From assembly GCF_014203705.1 (NCBI RefSeq), contig NZ_JACHJR010000001.1, positions 2,914,001-2,978,000 of the forward strand: DNA of 64,000 bases. Reading direction: 5' to 3'. The position numbers and the translations under genes are program-made. Each line of letters starts with the position of its first letter. Position 1 is the first letter of the stretch. Of this stretch, positions 52,171 to 59,355 are shown piece by piece. The notes beneath the pieces were generated by a model that saw only the letters and a program-made list of their open reading frames with translations, was not told the origin of the DNA and made no database searches. This DNA is from Kitasatospora gansuensis. Its GTDB lineage: Bacteria > Actinomycetota > Actinomycetes > Streptomycetales > Streptomycetaceae.

Positions 52171-53652
52171 GTGAGCGACCTCCCCTTCGGATTCGGCGTT
52201 CCTCCCGAGGAGCCCGAGGACGGCAAGGCCAAGCGCGACAAGGACGACAAGGGCGAGAGCGCCGAGCCCACGCCGCCGCAGCCGTTCGGTTTCGGCGGGG
52301 CCAACCCCTTCGGCGCGCTGTTCGGGATGGGCGGTCCGGGCGCTCCTGGCGGGGCCTCCGGCGACAATCCGTTCGGGGCGATGCTGGGCGGTCTGAATCC
52401 CAACGACCTCGGCGCGGCGTTCCAGCAGCTCGGCCAGATGCTGTCCTTCGACGGCGGCCCGGTCAACTGGGACCTGGCCCGGGACATCGCCCGGCAGACC
52501 GTGGTCGCCGAGCAGCCCGAGGGGAAGACCAAGGACCGCTCGGTGAGCGCCAGCGAGCGTTCGGCCGTCGCCGAGGCGGTCCGGCTGGCCGACCTCTGGC
52601 TGGACTCCGCCACCGAGTTCCCGTCCGGTGCGGGCACCGCCGTGGCGTGGAGCCGGGCCGAGTGGATCGAGGCCACCCTGCCGGTCTGGAAGGACCTGGT
52701 CGACCCGGTCGCCGAGCGGGTCGGCAACGCCATGGGCGGCGTGCTGCCCGAGGAGATGCAGGCGATGGCCGGGCCGCTGATGGGCATGATGCGCTCGATG
52801 GGCGGCGCGATGTTCGGCACCCAGATCGGCCAGGCACTGGGCGCACTGGCCGCCGAGGTGGTCGGCTCCACCGACGTCGGCCTGCCGCTCGCCCCGGCCG
52901 GCAAGGCCGCCCTGCTGCCGCAGAACGTCGCCGAGTTCGGCGAGGGCCTGAGCGTGCCCGCCGAGGAGGTCCGGCTCTACCTGGCCCTGCGCGAGGCCGC
53001 CCACCAGCGGCTGTTCGCCCATGTGCCGTGGCTCCGGGCACACCTGTTCGGCGCGGTCGAGGCGTACGCGCGCGGCATCAAGGTGGACACCACGCGGATG
53101 GAGGAGCTGGTCGGCCAGCTCGACCCGTCCAACCCCGAAGCGCTCCAGGAGGCCCTGGCCAACGGCCTGCTGCAGCCCGAGGACACCCCCGAGCAGAAGG
53201 CCGCGCTGGCCCGCCTGGAGACCGCGCTCGCGCTGGTCGAGGGCTGGGTCGACGCCGTCGTGCACGCCGCCGCCGAACCGCACCTGCCGCAGGCCGGCGC
53301 CCTCCGCGAGACCGTCCGCCGCCGCCGCGCGGCCGGCGGCCCGGCCGAGCAGACCTTCGCCACCCTGGTCGGCCTGGAGCTCCGCCCGCGCCGACTGCGG
53401 GACGCCTCCCGGCTCTGGGCCTCGCTGGCCGACGCCCGCGGCGTCGAGGGCCGGGACGCGCTCTGGGAGCACCCCGACATGCTGCCCACCGCCGCCGACC
53501 TGGACGACCCGGACGGCTTCGTGCACCGCGGCTCCGGTGACGGCGCGGAGGGCGGCATCGACTTCACCGAGCTGGACAAGCTGCTCGGCGAGGCCGCGGC
53601 CGGCTCCGACACCCCGAAGGGCAAGGACGAGGACGAGGAGCCCGGCAAGTGA
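52171..53652 (+). CDS. DUF2342/zinc-dependent metalloprotease-like protein
   Basis: A 493-aa protein of the TIGR03624/DUF2342 'zinc-dependent metalloprotease' family of actinobacteria. After a Gly/Pro/Phe-rich N-terminus of about 90 residues comes an all-helical domain with MMRSMGGAMFGTQIGQALG and the putative metal motif REAAHQRLFAHVPWLRAHL near residue 275. GTG 52171 is preceded by GAGGA; the frame to 52144 lacks a ribosome site. It overlaps the Nudix gene by 4 bases (GTGA). The exact role is unknown. Confidence 0.82.
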   Translation: MSDLPFGFGVPPEEPEDGKAKRDKDDKGESAEPTPPQPFGFGGANPFGALFGMGGPGAPGGASGDNPFGAMLGGLNPNDLGAAFQQLGQMLSFDGGPVNWDLARDIARQTVVAEQPEGKTKDRSVSASERSAVAEAVRLADLWLDSATEFPSGAGTAVAWSRAEWIEATLPVWKDLVDPVAERVGNAMGGVLPEEMQAMAGPLMGMMRSMGGAMFGTQIGQALGALAAEVVGSTDVGLPLAPAGKAALLPQNVAEFGEGLSVPAEEVRLYLALREAAHQRLFAHVPWLRAHLFGAVEAYARGIKVDTTRMEELVGQLDPSNPEALQEALANGLLQPEDTPEQKAALARLETALALVEGWVDAVVHAAAEPHLPQAGALRETVRRRRAAGGPAEQTFATLVGLELRPRRLRDASRLWASLADARGVEGRDALWEHPDMLPTAADLDDPDGFVHRGSGDGAEGGIDFTELDKLLGEAAAGSDTPKGKDEDEEPGK

Positions 53653-54218
53653 CCGAGCTGCACGCCGACGCCGTCCGGACCCTGCGCTCCTGGTCGGTGG
53701 CCGACCCGGACCAGGACCGGCTCCGACTCGACTACCTCGACCACCTGGCCGACCGCCCCGACGGGATGTGGCGGTCCAGCCTGCCCGCCCACATCACCGC
53801 CAGCGCGGTGGTGGTCGACCCGGCGGCCGGGCGGGTGCTGCTGACGCTCCACCCGAAGGTCGGCATCTGGCTGCAGATGGGCGGACACTGCGAGCCCGGC
53901 GACGGGACGCTGGCCGCCGCCGCGCTGCGCGAGGCCACCGAGGAGTCCGGCATCCCGGACCTGGAGCTGCTCACCGTCGACGGCGCACCGGTGCCGGTCA
54001 AGCTGGACCGGCACCAGGTCCGCTGCACCGGCAAGGACCGGCCGGAGAACACCCACCTGGACGTCCAGTACGTCGCGCTGGCACCGGCCGGGGCACAGGC
54101 GCTGATCAGCGAGGAGTCACTGGACCTGCGCTGGTTCGGCTACGACCAGCTGCCGGAGCTGACGGACGAGTCGGTGCGCGAACTCGTCGCGCTGGCCCGG
54201 AAACTGACCGAGGATTAG
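53649..54218 (+). CDS. NUDIX hydrolase
   Basis: A 189-aa Nudix protein. The Nudix-box region reads GGHCEPGD then REATEESGI, the variant common in actinobacteria with an extra residue between the two halves. It should hydrolyse a nucleoside diphosphate linked to another moiety; the substrate is unknown. Its GTG start overlaps the metalloprotease stop, so the two are coupled. It converges with the YgjP-like gene. Confidence 0.87.
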   Translation: MTELHADAVRTLRSWSVADPDQDRLRLDYLDHLADRPDGMWRSSLPAHITASAVVVDPAAGRVLLTLHPKVGIWLQMGGHCEPGDGTLAAAALREATEESGIPDLELLTVDGAPVPVKLDRHQVRCTGKDRPENTHLDVQYVALAPAGAQALISEESLDLRWFGYDQLPELTDESVRELVALARKLTED

Positions 54219-54245
54219 CCAGCCGGGTGCGGGCCGCCGCAGCGG

Positions 54246-54776
54246 TCAGTCGCCGCTCCGGGCGTGCGGCAGACTCGCTGCGGCGGCCACGCCCTCCAGG
54301 TAGCCGCGGGCCCGCTCGGTCTGCGGGTAGGCCGCCAGCAGCGCCCAGAATCGCGGGCCGTGGCTCGCCTCCAGCAGGTGCGCCAGCTCGTGCAGCAGCA
54401 CGTAGTCGACCACGTACTCGGGCATGCCCTGCAGCCGGTGGGAGAGCCGGATGCTGCGCTCGCTCGGGGTGCAGGAGCCCCAGCGGGAGTTCTGGTTGGT
54501 CACCCAGCGGACCACGTCCGGCCGGGCCCGGCCGCCGAGATACTCGGCCGAGAGCTCGGCGGCGCGGCGGGCCAGCGCGTCGTCACCCAGCACCTTGCGG
54601 CTCTCCTGGGCGGCCAGCTTGTCGAGCATCCGGGACACCCAGCGCTGCTCCTCGGCCTGCGACATCCGGGCCGGGATCAGCACCACCGTCCGGTCGCCCT
54701 CGCGGTACGCGGACACGGTGCGCTTGCGGCGGGCGCTGCGGCGGACCTCGACTGCGGGGTCCAGTTCGGCTGCCAT
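54246..54776 (-). CDS. YgjP-like (DUF45/M48-related) metallopeptidase
   Basis: A 176-aa protein with the WGSCTPSERSIRLSHRL motif and the zinc site VVDYVLLHELAHLLEASHGPRF (HELAH plus distal His), typical of YgjP/WSS1-like zinc metallopeptidases. ATG 54776 is used; ATG 54806 would add 10 residues and neither has a good ribosome site, so leaderless translation is possible. Confidence 0.87.
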   Translation of the reverse strand: MAAELDPAVEVRRSARRKRTVSAYREGDRTVVLIPARMSQAEEQRWVSRMLDKLAAQESRKVLGDDALARRAAELSAEYLGGRARPDVVRWVTNQNSRWGSCTPSERSIRLSHRLQGMPEYVVDYVLLHELAHLLEASHGPRFWALLAAYPQTERARGYLEGVAAAASLPHARSGD

Positions 54777-54954
54777 GCCAGGGAGGTTACCCGGCGCCGC
54801 CGACATCCCGGCGGGAGCAAACGTTATCCACAGGCTGTGCAGAACGATGGTCGGACAAGTGCCCGGGGGCTGTGGACAACGCGGAGCACGAGGGTGGCGG
54901 AATGGGGCATGCTTCCCTCAGCTCGCCGTTACCCACTGTGATCGGAGGCCCACC

Positions 54955-56064
54955 GTGCGTCTGATGGTGAAGCCCGCACTGTCCCGCCTCTGGCGCGACA
55001 ACGACACCCTGCAGTTCGGCACCGTCCGACAGCACGCCCGGGTGGTGGAGCAGGTCAGCCAACCCGTCGCCGCCTTCCTGGAGCTGCTCGACGGCAGCCG
55101 GGAGCGGCCCGCCCTGCTGGAGGCGGGCGAGCGGCTCGGGCTCGGCCGGGAGGTCACCGAGCAGCTGCTCGGCTCGCTGGAGCAGGGCGGTCTGCTGGAC
55201 GACGCCGAGGCCGGCCGGGCCCTGCTCGACGGCTACCCGAAGGCCCGTCAGGAGCTGCTCGGGCCTGACCTGGCGTCACTCTCCCTGGTGCATCCGGATC
55301 CCGGCGAGGCCCCGGCCGTGCTCCGCGGCCGGGCCACCGCGCGGGTGGAGATCCACGGCGCCGGGCGGGTCGGCGCCGCCGTCGGCGCGGTGCTGGCCGC
55401 CGGGGGCGTCGGCGGCGTCACGCTGACCGACCAGGGCCGGGTCTCCGCGCGGGACTGCTCCCCCGCCGGCTACCCGCCGACCGACATCGGGCGGCTGCGG
55501 GCCACCGCCGCCCGGGAGGTGGTGCAGCGGGCCGCCGGCGCCGCCACCGGGGAGCGGCAGCGCCCCCGGCGGCCCGAGGACGCACCGCCGCCCGCCCTGG
55601 TGGTGCTGGCCCCCCGGGACGGCGCCGGGGCCTTCACCGGGGTCGCCGCCGAGGCCCACCGGCTGATGCGGGCCGGGGTGCCGCACCTGTACGTCGGGGT
55701 GCTGGAGCACCTGGGCATCGTCGGGCCGCTGGTGCTCCCCGGAGCTTCGGCCTGCGGCTCCTGCGCCACCCTCACCCGCCGCGACGAGGACGAGGCCTGG
55801 CCCCGGCTGCTCGCCCAGCTCGGCACCGACGGCCCCGGCCGTCCCCGCACCCCCGCCTGCGACAGTGCCCTGGCCACCACCGTCGCCGGCCTGGCCGCCC
55901 TGCACGTCGAGCTCTACCTCGACGGCGTCCGGCCACCCAGCGTGGACGGCTGGTGCGAGGTCTCCGCCGCCGACGGAATGACCCGCCGCCTCCGCCTGCC
56001 CACCCACCCGGCCTGCGGCTGCACCTGGCCCTCGGGGCCGCCCGAGCAGCGGCAGGGGGTCTAG
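54955..56064 (+). CDS. ThiF/E1-like protein with winged-helix N-terminus
   Basis: A 369-aa protein: an N-terminal region of about 100 residues (winged-helix-like) precedes a Rossmann region IHGAGRVGAAVGAVLAAGGV resembling ThiF/E1 adenylyltransferases and TOMM leader-binding proteins. The usual Arg-Gln nucleotide motif after the second strand is not seen, so the ATP site may be lost. Two zinc-type Cys clusters, CGSC near residue 264 and CGC near the C-terminus, remain. GTG 54955 has GGAGG 6 nt before it. Function unknown; no RiPP precursor was seen next to it. Confidence 0.75.
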   Translation: MRLMVKPALSRLWRDNDTLQFGTVRQHARVVEQVSQPVAAFLELLDGSRERPALLEAGERLGLGREVTEQLLGSLEQGGLLDDAEAGRALLDGYPKARQELLGPDLASLSLVHPDPGEAPAVLRGRATARVEIHGAGRVGAAVGAVLAAGGVGGVTLTDQGRVSARDCSPAGYPPTDIGRLRATAAREVVQRAAGAATGERQRPRRPEDAPPPALVVLAPRDGAGAFTGVAAEAHRLMRAGVPHLYVGVLEHLGIVGPLVLPGASACGSCATLTRRDEDEAWPRLLAQLGTDGPGRPRTPACDSALATTVAGLAALHVELYLDGVRPPSVDGWCEVSAADGMTRRLRLPTHPACGCTWPSGPPEQRQGV

Positions 56065-56168
56065 GACTTACCAAGGTCCGGGCAACCCCGGCCGAGCCGG
56101 ATCGGGGAGCGGGCACAATGGCCAGTGACACGTCCTGCGGGTGGGACTCGGAGCTGGGAGGCCCTGGG

Positions 56169-56312
56169 GTGAGCGATCTTCCGCACAAGGCAGTGACCTG
56201 GACGGCACGGCCTGCGGTGTGGCGCCGACAGGCCACCGCTACGCGAACCACGACACGAGCTCTGGGCTGCGGCAACGCCGGCCGCACCGCTCGGGGGGCA
56301 GCTCATGTCTGA
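56169..56312 (+). CDS. Upstream ORF resembling the AarF N-terminus
   Basis: This 47-aa frame starts GTG with GGGAGG 7 nt upstream and ends 8 bases inside the aarF-like gene (stop at 56310-56312, aarF start 56305). Its first residues VSDLPHKAVTWTAR match MSEIPRKAVSRTAR of AarF at 9 to 10 of 14 positions, and the DNA of the two is about two-thirds identical over 44 bases. It may be a decayed duplication now serving as a coupling leader. Confidence 0.45.
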   Translation: MSDLPHKAVTWTARPAVWRRQATATRTTTRALGCGNAGRTARGAAHV

Positions 56313-57657
56313 GATTCCGCGCAAGGCAGTCTCCCGCACCGCCCGGCTCGCCGCGCTCCCGCTGAGCTTCGCCGGCCGGGCAACCCTCGGCCTGGGCAAG
56401 CGCCTCGGCGGCCGCCCTGCGGACGAGGTCACCGCGGAGCTGCAGCAGCAGACCGCGGACCAGCTCTTCGCCACCCTGGGGAAGCTGAAGGGCGGGGCGA
56501 TGAAGTTCGGGCAGGTGCTGTCCGTCTTCGAGGCCGCGCTGCCCGAGGAGGTGGCCGGCCCCTACCGGGCCGCCCTGACGAAGCTTCAGGACGCGGCGCC
56601 ACCGATGCCCGCCGCCAAGGTGCATGCCGTACTCGCCGAGCGGCTCGGCCCGAACTGGCGGAAGAAGTTCCGCAGCTTCGACGACCGCCCAGCGGCCGCC
56701 GCCTCGATCGGGCAGGTGCACCGCGCGGTCTGGCAGGACGGCCGGGCGGTCGCCGTCAAGATCCAGTACCCGGGCGCGGGTGACGCGCTGCTCTCCGACC
56801 TGGCCCAGCTCAGCCGGGTGGCCTGGCTGCTCGGCCCGCTGATCCCCGGGCTCGACATCAAGCCGCTGATCACCGAGCTGCGCTCGCGGGTCGCCGAGGA
56901 GCTGGACTACGAGCTGGAGGCGGCGGCCCAGCGGCGGCACGCCGAGGAGTTCGCCGACGACCCGGACATCACCGTCCCCGACGTGGTCGCCCAGGCCGAC
57001 CAGATCCTGGTCAGCGAGTGGCTGGACGGCACCCCGCTGTCCGAGGTGATCACCGGCGGCACCCAGCAGGAGCGCGACCGGGCCGGCCAGCTGCTCGCCC
57101 GCTTCCTGTTCGCGGGCCCGTCCCGGACGGGCCTGCTGCACGCCGACCCGCACCCCGGCAACTTCCGGCTGATCAAGGACGAGGGCCCGGTCGAGGGCTG
57201 GCGGCTCGGCGTGCTGGACTTCGGCACCGTCGACCGGCTGCCCGAGGGCCTGCCCGCCCCGATCGGCGACTCGCTCCGGATGGCGCTGGCCGGGGACGCC
57301 GACGGCGTGCTCGACATGCTCCGCGAGGAGGGCTTCGTCAAGCCCTCGATCGAGCTGGACCCGGCGGCCGTGCTCGACTACCTGCTCCCGATCATCGAGC
57401 CGACCACGGTGGAGACCTTCCACTTCACCCGGGCCTGGATGCGGGCCCAGGCGGCCCGGATCGCCGACCCGCGCTCGCCCGCGTACAACCTCGGCAAGCA
57501 GCTCAACCTGCCGCCGGCCTACCTGCTGATCCACCGGGTCACGCTGAGCACCATCGGCGTGCTCTGCCAGCTCGGCGCCAACGCGCCGTTCCGGGCCGAG
57601 ATGCTGGAGTGGCTGCCGGGCTTCGCCCACCCGGTGGACGAGCCGGCCGGCAGCTGA
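56305..57657 (+). CDS. AarF/ABC1/UbiB-type atypical kinase
   Basis: A 450-aa ABC1-family protein. The N-terminal KxGQ motif is in GGAMKFGQVLSVF, the Ala-rich loop in AAASIGQVHRA, VAVKIQYPG carries the ATP-binding Lys, and later HADPHPGNFRLI and LGVLDFGTV carry metal-binding residues. ABC1 proteins are atypical kinases/ATPases linked to isoprenoid-lipid metabolism. ATG 56305 has a G-rich ribosome site. A short upstream ORF overlaps its start. Confidence 0.9.
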   Translation: MSEIPRKAVSRTARLAALPLSFAGRATLGLGKRLGGRPADEVTAELQQQTADQLFATLGKLKGGAMKFGQVLSVFEAALPEEVAGPYRAALTKLQDAAPPMPAAKVHAVLAERLGPNWRKKFRSFDDRPAAAASIGQVHRAVWQDGRAVAVKIQYPGAGDALLSDLAQLSRVAWLLGPLIPGLDIKPLITELRSRVAEELDYELEAAAQRRHAEEFADDPDITVPDVVAQADQILVSEWLDGTPLSEVITGGTQQERDRAGQLLARFLFAGPSRTGLLHADPHPGNFRLIKDEGPVEGWRLGVLDFGTVDRLPEGLPAPIGDSLRMALAGDADGVLDMLREEGFVKPSIELDPAAVLDYLLPIIEPTTVETFHFTRAWMRAQAARIADPRSPAYNLGKQLNLPPAYLLIHRVTLSTIGVLCQLGANAPFRAEMLEWLPGFAHPVDEPAGS

Positions 57658-57680
57658 CAGCTCGTCAGCATCACAGCACG

Positions 57681-57720
57681 CGACGATGGCCGCCCCACAG
57701 CAGTGGGGCGGCCATCGTCG
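57681..57720. terminator. Bidirectional terminator after aarF-like gene
   Basis: A perfect 18-bp stem with a 4-nt loop between convergent genes (AarF-like and the small coiled-coil gene). Confidence 0.8.
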
Positions 57721-57752
57721 TCACGGGGGTGGTGCTGTTACTCCGTCAGGTC

Positions 57753-57998
57753 TCACATCAGGGCGACGGCGAGCGCCTTGCGGGCTCGCAGCGAAGCACG
57801 TTCGGCCCGCCGCACCAGCTTGGCGGCCCGAGCGACTCGCTCGCCCACCCGTTGGTGCTCAGCCTCCTGGAGGCGTTCTTGCATATGGGCGCGGGCCAGG
57901 GTTTCTTGCATGAGTTGCATCTCGCGGGTCCTGTTCTGGATCAAAAGTTCTTTGGTCTGCTCGAGGCGGACGGTCTGCTTGGCGGCGGTGGCGGTCAT
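57753..57998 (-). CDS. Small coiled-coil protein downstream of wblC
   Basis: An 81-aa protein starting MTATAAKQTVRLEQTKE, almost wholly helical and charged (Glu, Arg, Gln, Lys), likely a coiled coil. AGGA lies 4 nt before the ATG. Function unknown; it is 149 bp downstream of wblC on the same strand and may belong to the same transcript. Confidence 0.6.
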   Translation of the reverse strand: MTATAAKQTVRLEQTKELLIQNRTREMQLMQETLARAHMQERLQEAEHQRVGERVARAAKLVRRAERASLRARKALAVALM

Positions 57999-58147
57999 GT
58001 GGTGGTCCTGCTCGTGGTGCGTGCTCGGAAACGGACGGGAGTGGGCTGCATCGGCCTTGGCGGCCGCGATGCGGACCGAGTTGCGCAGTGCACTGTCCAG
58101 CGGGGGCTGCTCACCCCGACGGACGGTCACCGCACCGGACGCGGGGT

Positions 58148-58423
58148 TCACGCCGCGACCTCGGTCTTGCGCGGACGGCCACGCGGCCGCTTCCGGGCCA
58201 CCACAACGCCCTGGACGAAGAGCTCGCCACCCCAGACGCCCCACGGCTCGCGCCGCTCCAGCGCACCCGTCAGGCACGCGTCCTTGACCGGGCAGGTGCC
58301 GCACAGCGACTTCGCGTACTCGACGTCCGCCGGGGTCTCGGCGAAGAAGACCTCCGGGTCGAAGGCACGGCACGGGATGGGCTGGCCGTTGACCTCGGCC
58401 TGGTCGATCGCGGTGAGCTGCAT
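58148..58423 (-). CDS. wblC: WhiB-like regulator WblC/WhiB7 with AT-hook
   Basis: A 91-aa Fe-S transcription factor. The four cluster Cys are at 18, 41, 44 and 50 (SLCGTCPVKDAC), the GVWGG turn at 62-66, and the C-terminal AT-hook (RKRPRGRPRK) at 77-86, which together identify WblC/WhiB7, the activator of intrinsic resistance to translation inhibitors. ATG 58423 has GGAGG 8 nt upstream; the frame is open further upstream, but GC3 there is lower and several codons end in T. An intrinsic terminator and a long leader lie upstream. Confidence 0.88.
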   Translation of the reverse strand: MQLTAIDQAEVNGQPIPCRAFDPEVFFAETPADVEYAKSLCGTCPVKDACLTGALERREPWGVWGGELFVQGVVVARKRPRGRPRKTEVAA

Positions 58424-58598
58424 AAGAGAAACCTCCGGGGGGTCGGCCTGGTCGGCCTTGGTGATGTCTGTCGGTACGGACGGGAGTGGCGGTGTGATGA
58501 CCGTGGACACTGTGGCGTCTTCCTCGTCTTCTGCTGTGGATCCGGCCAGCTGACTGGTGGGGCTGGCCGGAGGTCCCGGAGGACCTGGGTGGATCTGA

Positions 58599-58656
58599 CG
58601 TACCGGACAAAACAAGAGGGCCGCGAATCCCGGTGTAGACGGGTTCCGCGGCCCTG
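58599..58656 (-). terminator. Attenuator terminator in the wblC leader
   Basis: On the minus strand a long stem (about 14-16 bp, AGGGCCGCG arms at 58616-58655) is followed by CTTGTTTTGTCC, a U-rich tail. It lies about 190 bases before the wblC start and just after the stop of an upstream ORF, so it is well placed for ribosome-mediated attenuation. Confidence 0.8.
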
Positions 58657-58677
58657 GAGGCTCGACCTGAGGCTGAC

Positions 58678-59106
58678 TCAGGTTTGATCTCTCCAGGGTT
58701 CAGGGCCGCGGAAGGCCCACATCCGGACGGCCTTGGCTGCCATCAGGGCGGCCATGGCCTTCATCTGCTTCTCGTCCTGCTGCTCGGCGGCTCCGGCATC
58801 GCCGGCCTGCTGCGCATAGTCGCCATGCTTGGCGGCCGCTACTGCTGCCTTCGATGCCTGGAGCGGTCGGTCGCTGCGAATCTCGCGGCCGCCGCCGAAC
58901 GTCGTCCCGGTGAGGGACAGACCCGTCTCGACGGAGGTGGCGAAGCTGCCGTTGCCCAGCCCATTAACGAGCAGGCCACTGACAACGCCGGAGACACCGG
59001 TGCCGTTGAGACCCAGACCGTTCAGGCTGCCGACCTGCGAGGGAGCGCACGAGGGCATGGCGATGACGGTCTGGCCAGTCAGGTTGGTGATCATCTTGGT
59101 TTCCAC
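58678..59106 (-). CDS. ORF in the wblC leader (142 aa; possible regulatory uORF)
   Basis: This 142-aa frame starts GTG at 59106 with GAGAGGAGG 9 nt upstream, a very strong ribosome site. The N-terminal half is Gly/Leu/Asn-rich (GSLNGLGLNGTGVSG), the rest Ala/Gln/Lys-rich and helical; I recognise no family. Third codon positions are mainly G/C but less than in its neighbours. Its stop (58678-58680) lies inside a 7-bp hairpin and about 22 bases before the terminator stem, so its translation should control read-through into wblC. It may be a real protein, a uORF, or both. Confidence 0.6.
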   Translation of the reverse strand: METKMITNLTGQTVIAMPSCAPSQVGSLNGLGLNGTGVSGVVSGLLVNGLGNGSFATSVETGLSLTGTTFGGGREIRSDRPLQASKAAVAAAKHGDYAQQAGDAGAAEQQDEKQMKAMAALMAAKAVRMWAFRGPEPWRDQT

Positions 59107-59272
59107 TGTCTTCGCCTCCTCTCGGCGCTCGCGGTGCCTGGTCTCCCGGGCCCCGATGTACGGATGTTCGGTTGGTGGTGCAGGTGGTGCAGGTCACGCG
59201 GGTACTGCTGGGCAGGCGCGCGAAAGTGAGACCCTCACGGCCTTGCGATCTCGTCCCCTTGACCGCTCCGGC

Positions 59273-59311
59273 AGGCTATTGCGCGGTGTGTACGGCGCGC
59301 AAACTATTTTT
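59273..59311 (-). promoter_or_regulatory. WblC/WhiB7-type promoter of the wblC leader
   Basis: On the minus strand AAAAAT (59306-59311) is followed after 3 bp by TTGCGC (-35, 59297-59302) and after 18 bp by TAGCCT (59273-59278). An AT-rich tract just before the -35 is the known WhiB7 target, so this looks like the autoregulated wblC promoter, over 800 bases upstream of the wblC start. Confidence 0.65.
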
Positions 59312-59355
59312 CCGGCGAGTTTCGAAGAGCGCCCCGGGCGGCTCGCGGGAGCGGC

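Noticed and set aside
58964..59197. 77-codon frame in the wblC leader beginning MTCTTCTTN
   Set aside because: No ribosome site before its GTG and it runs out of frame inside the better supported 142-aa ORF.
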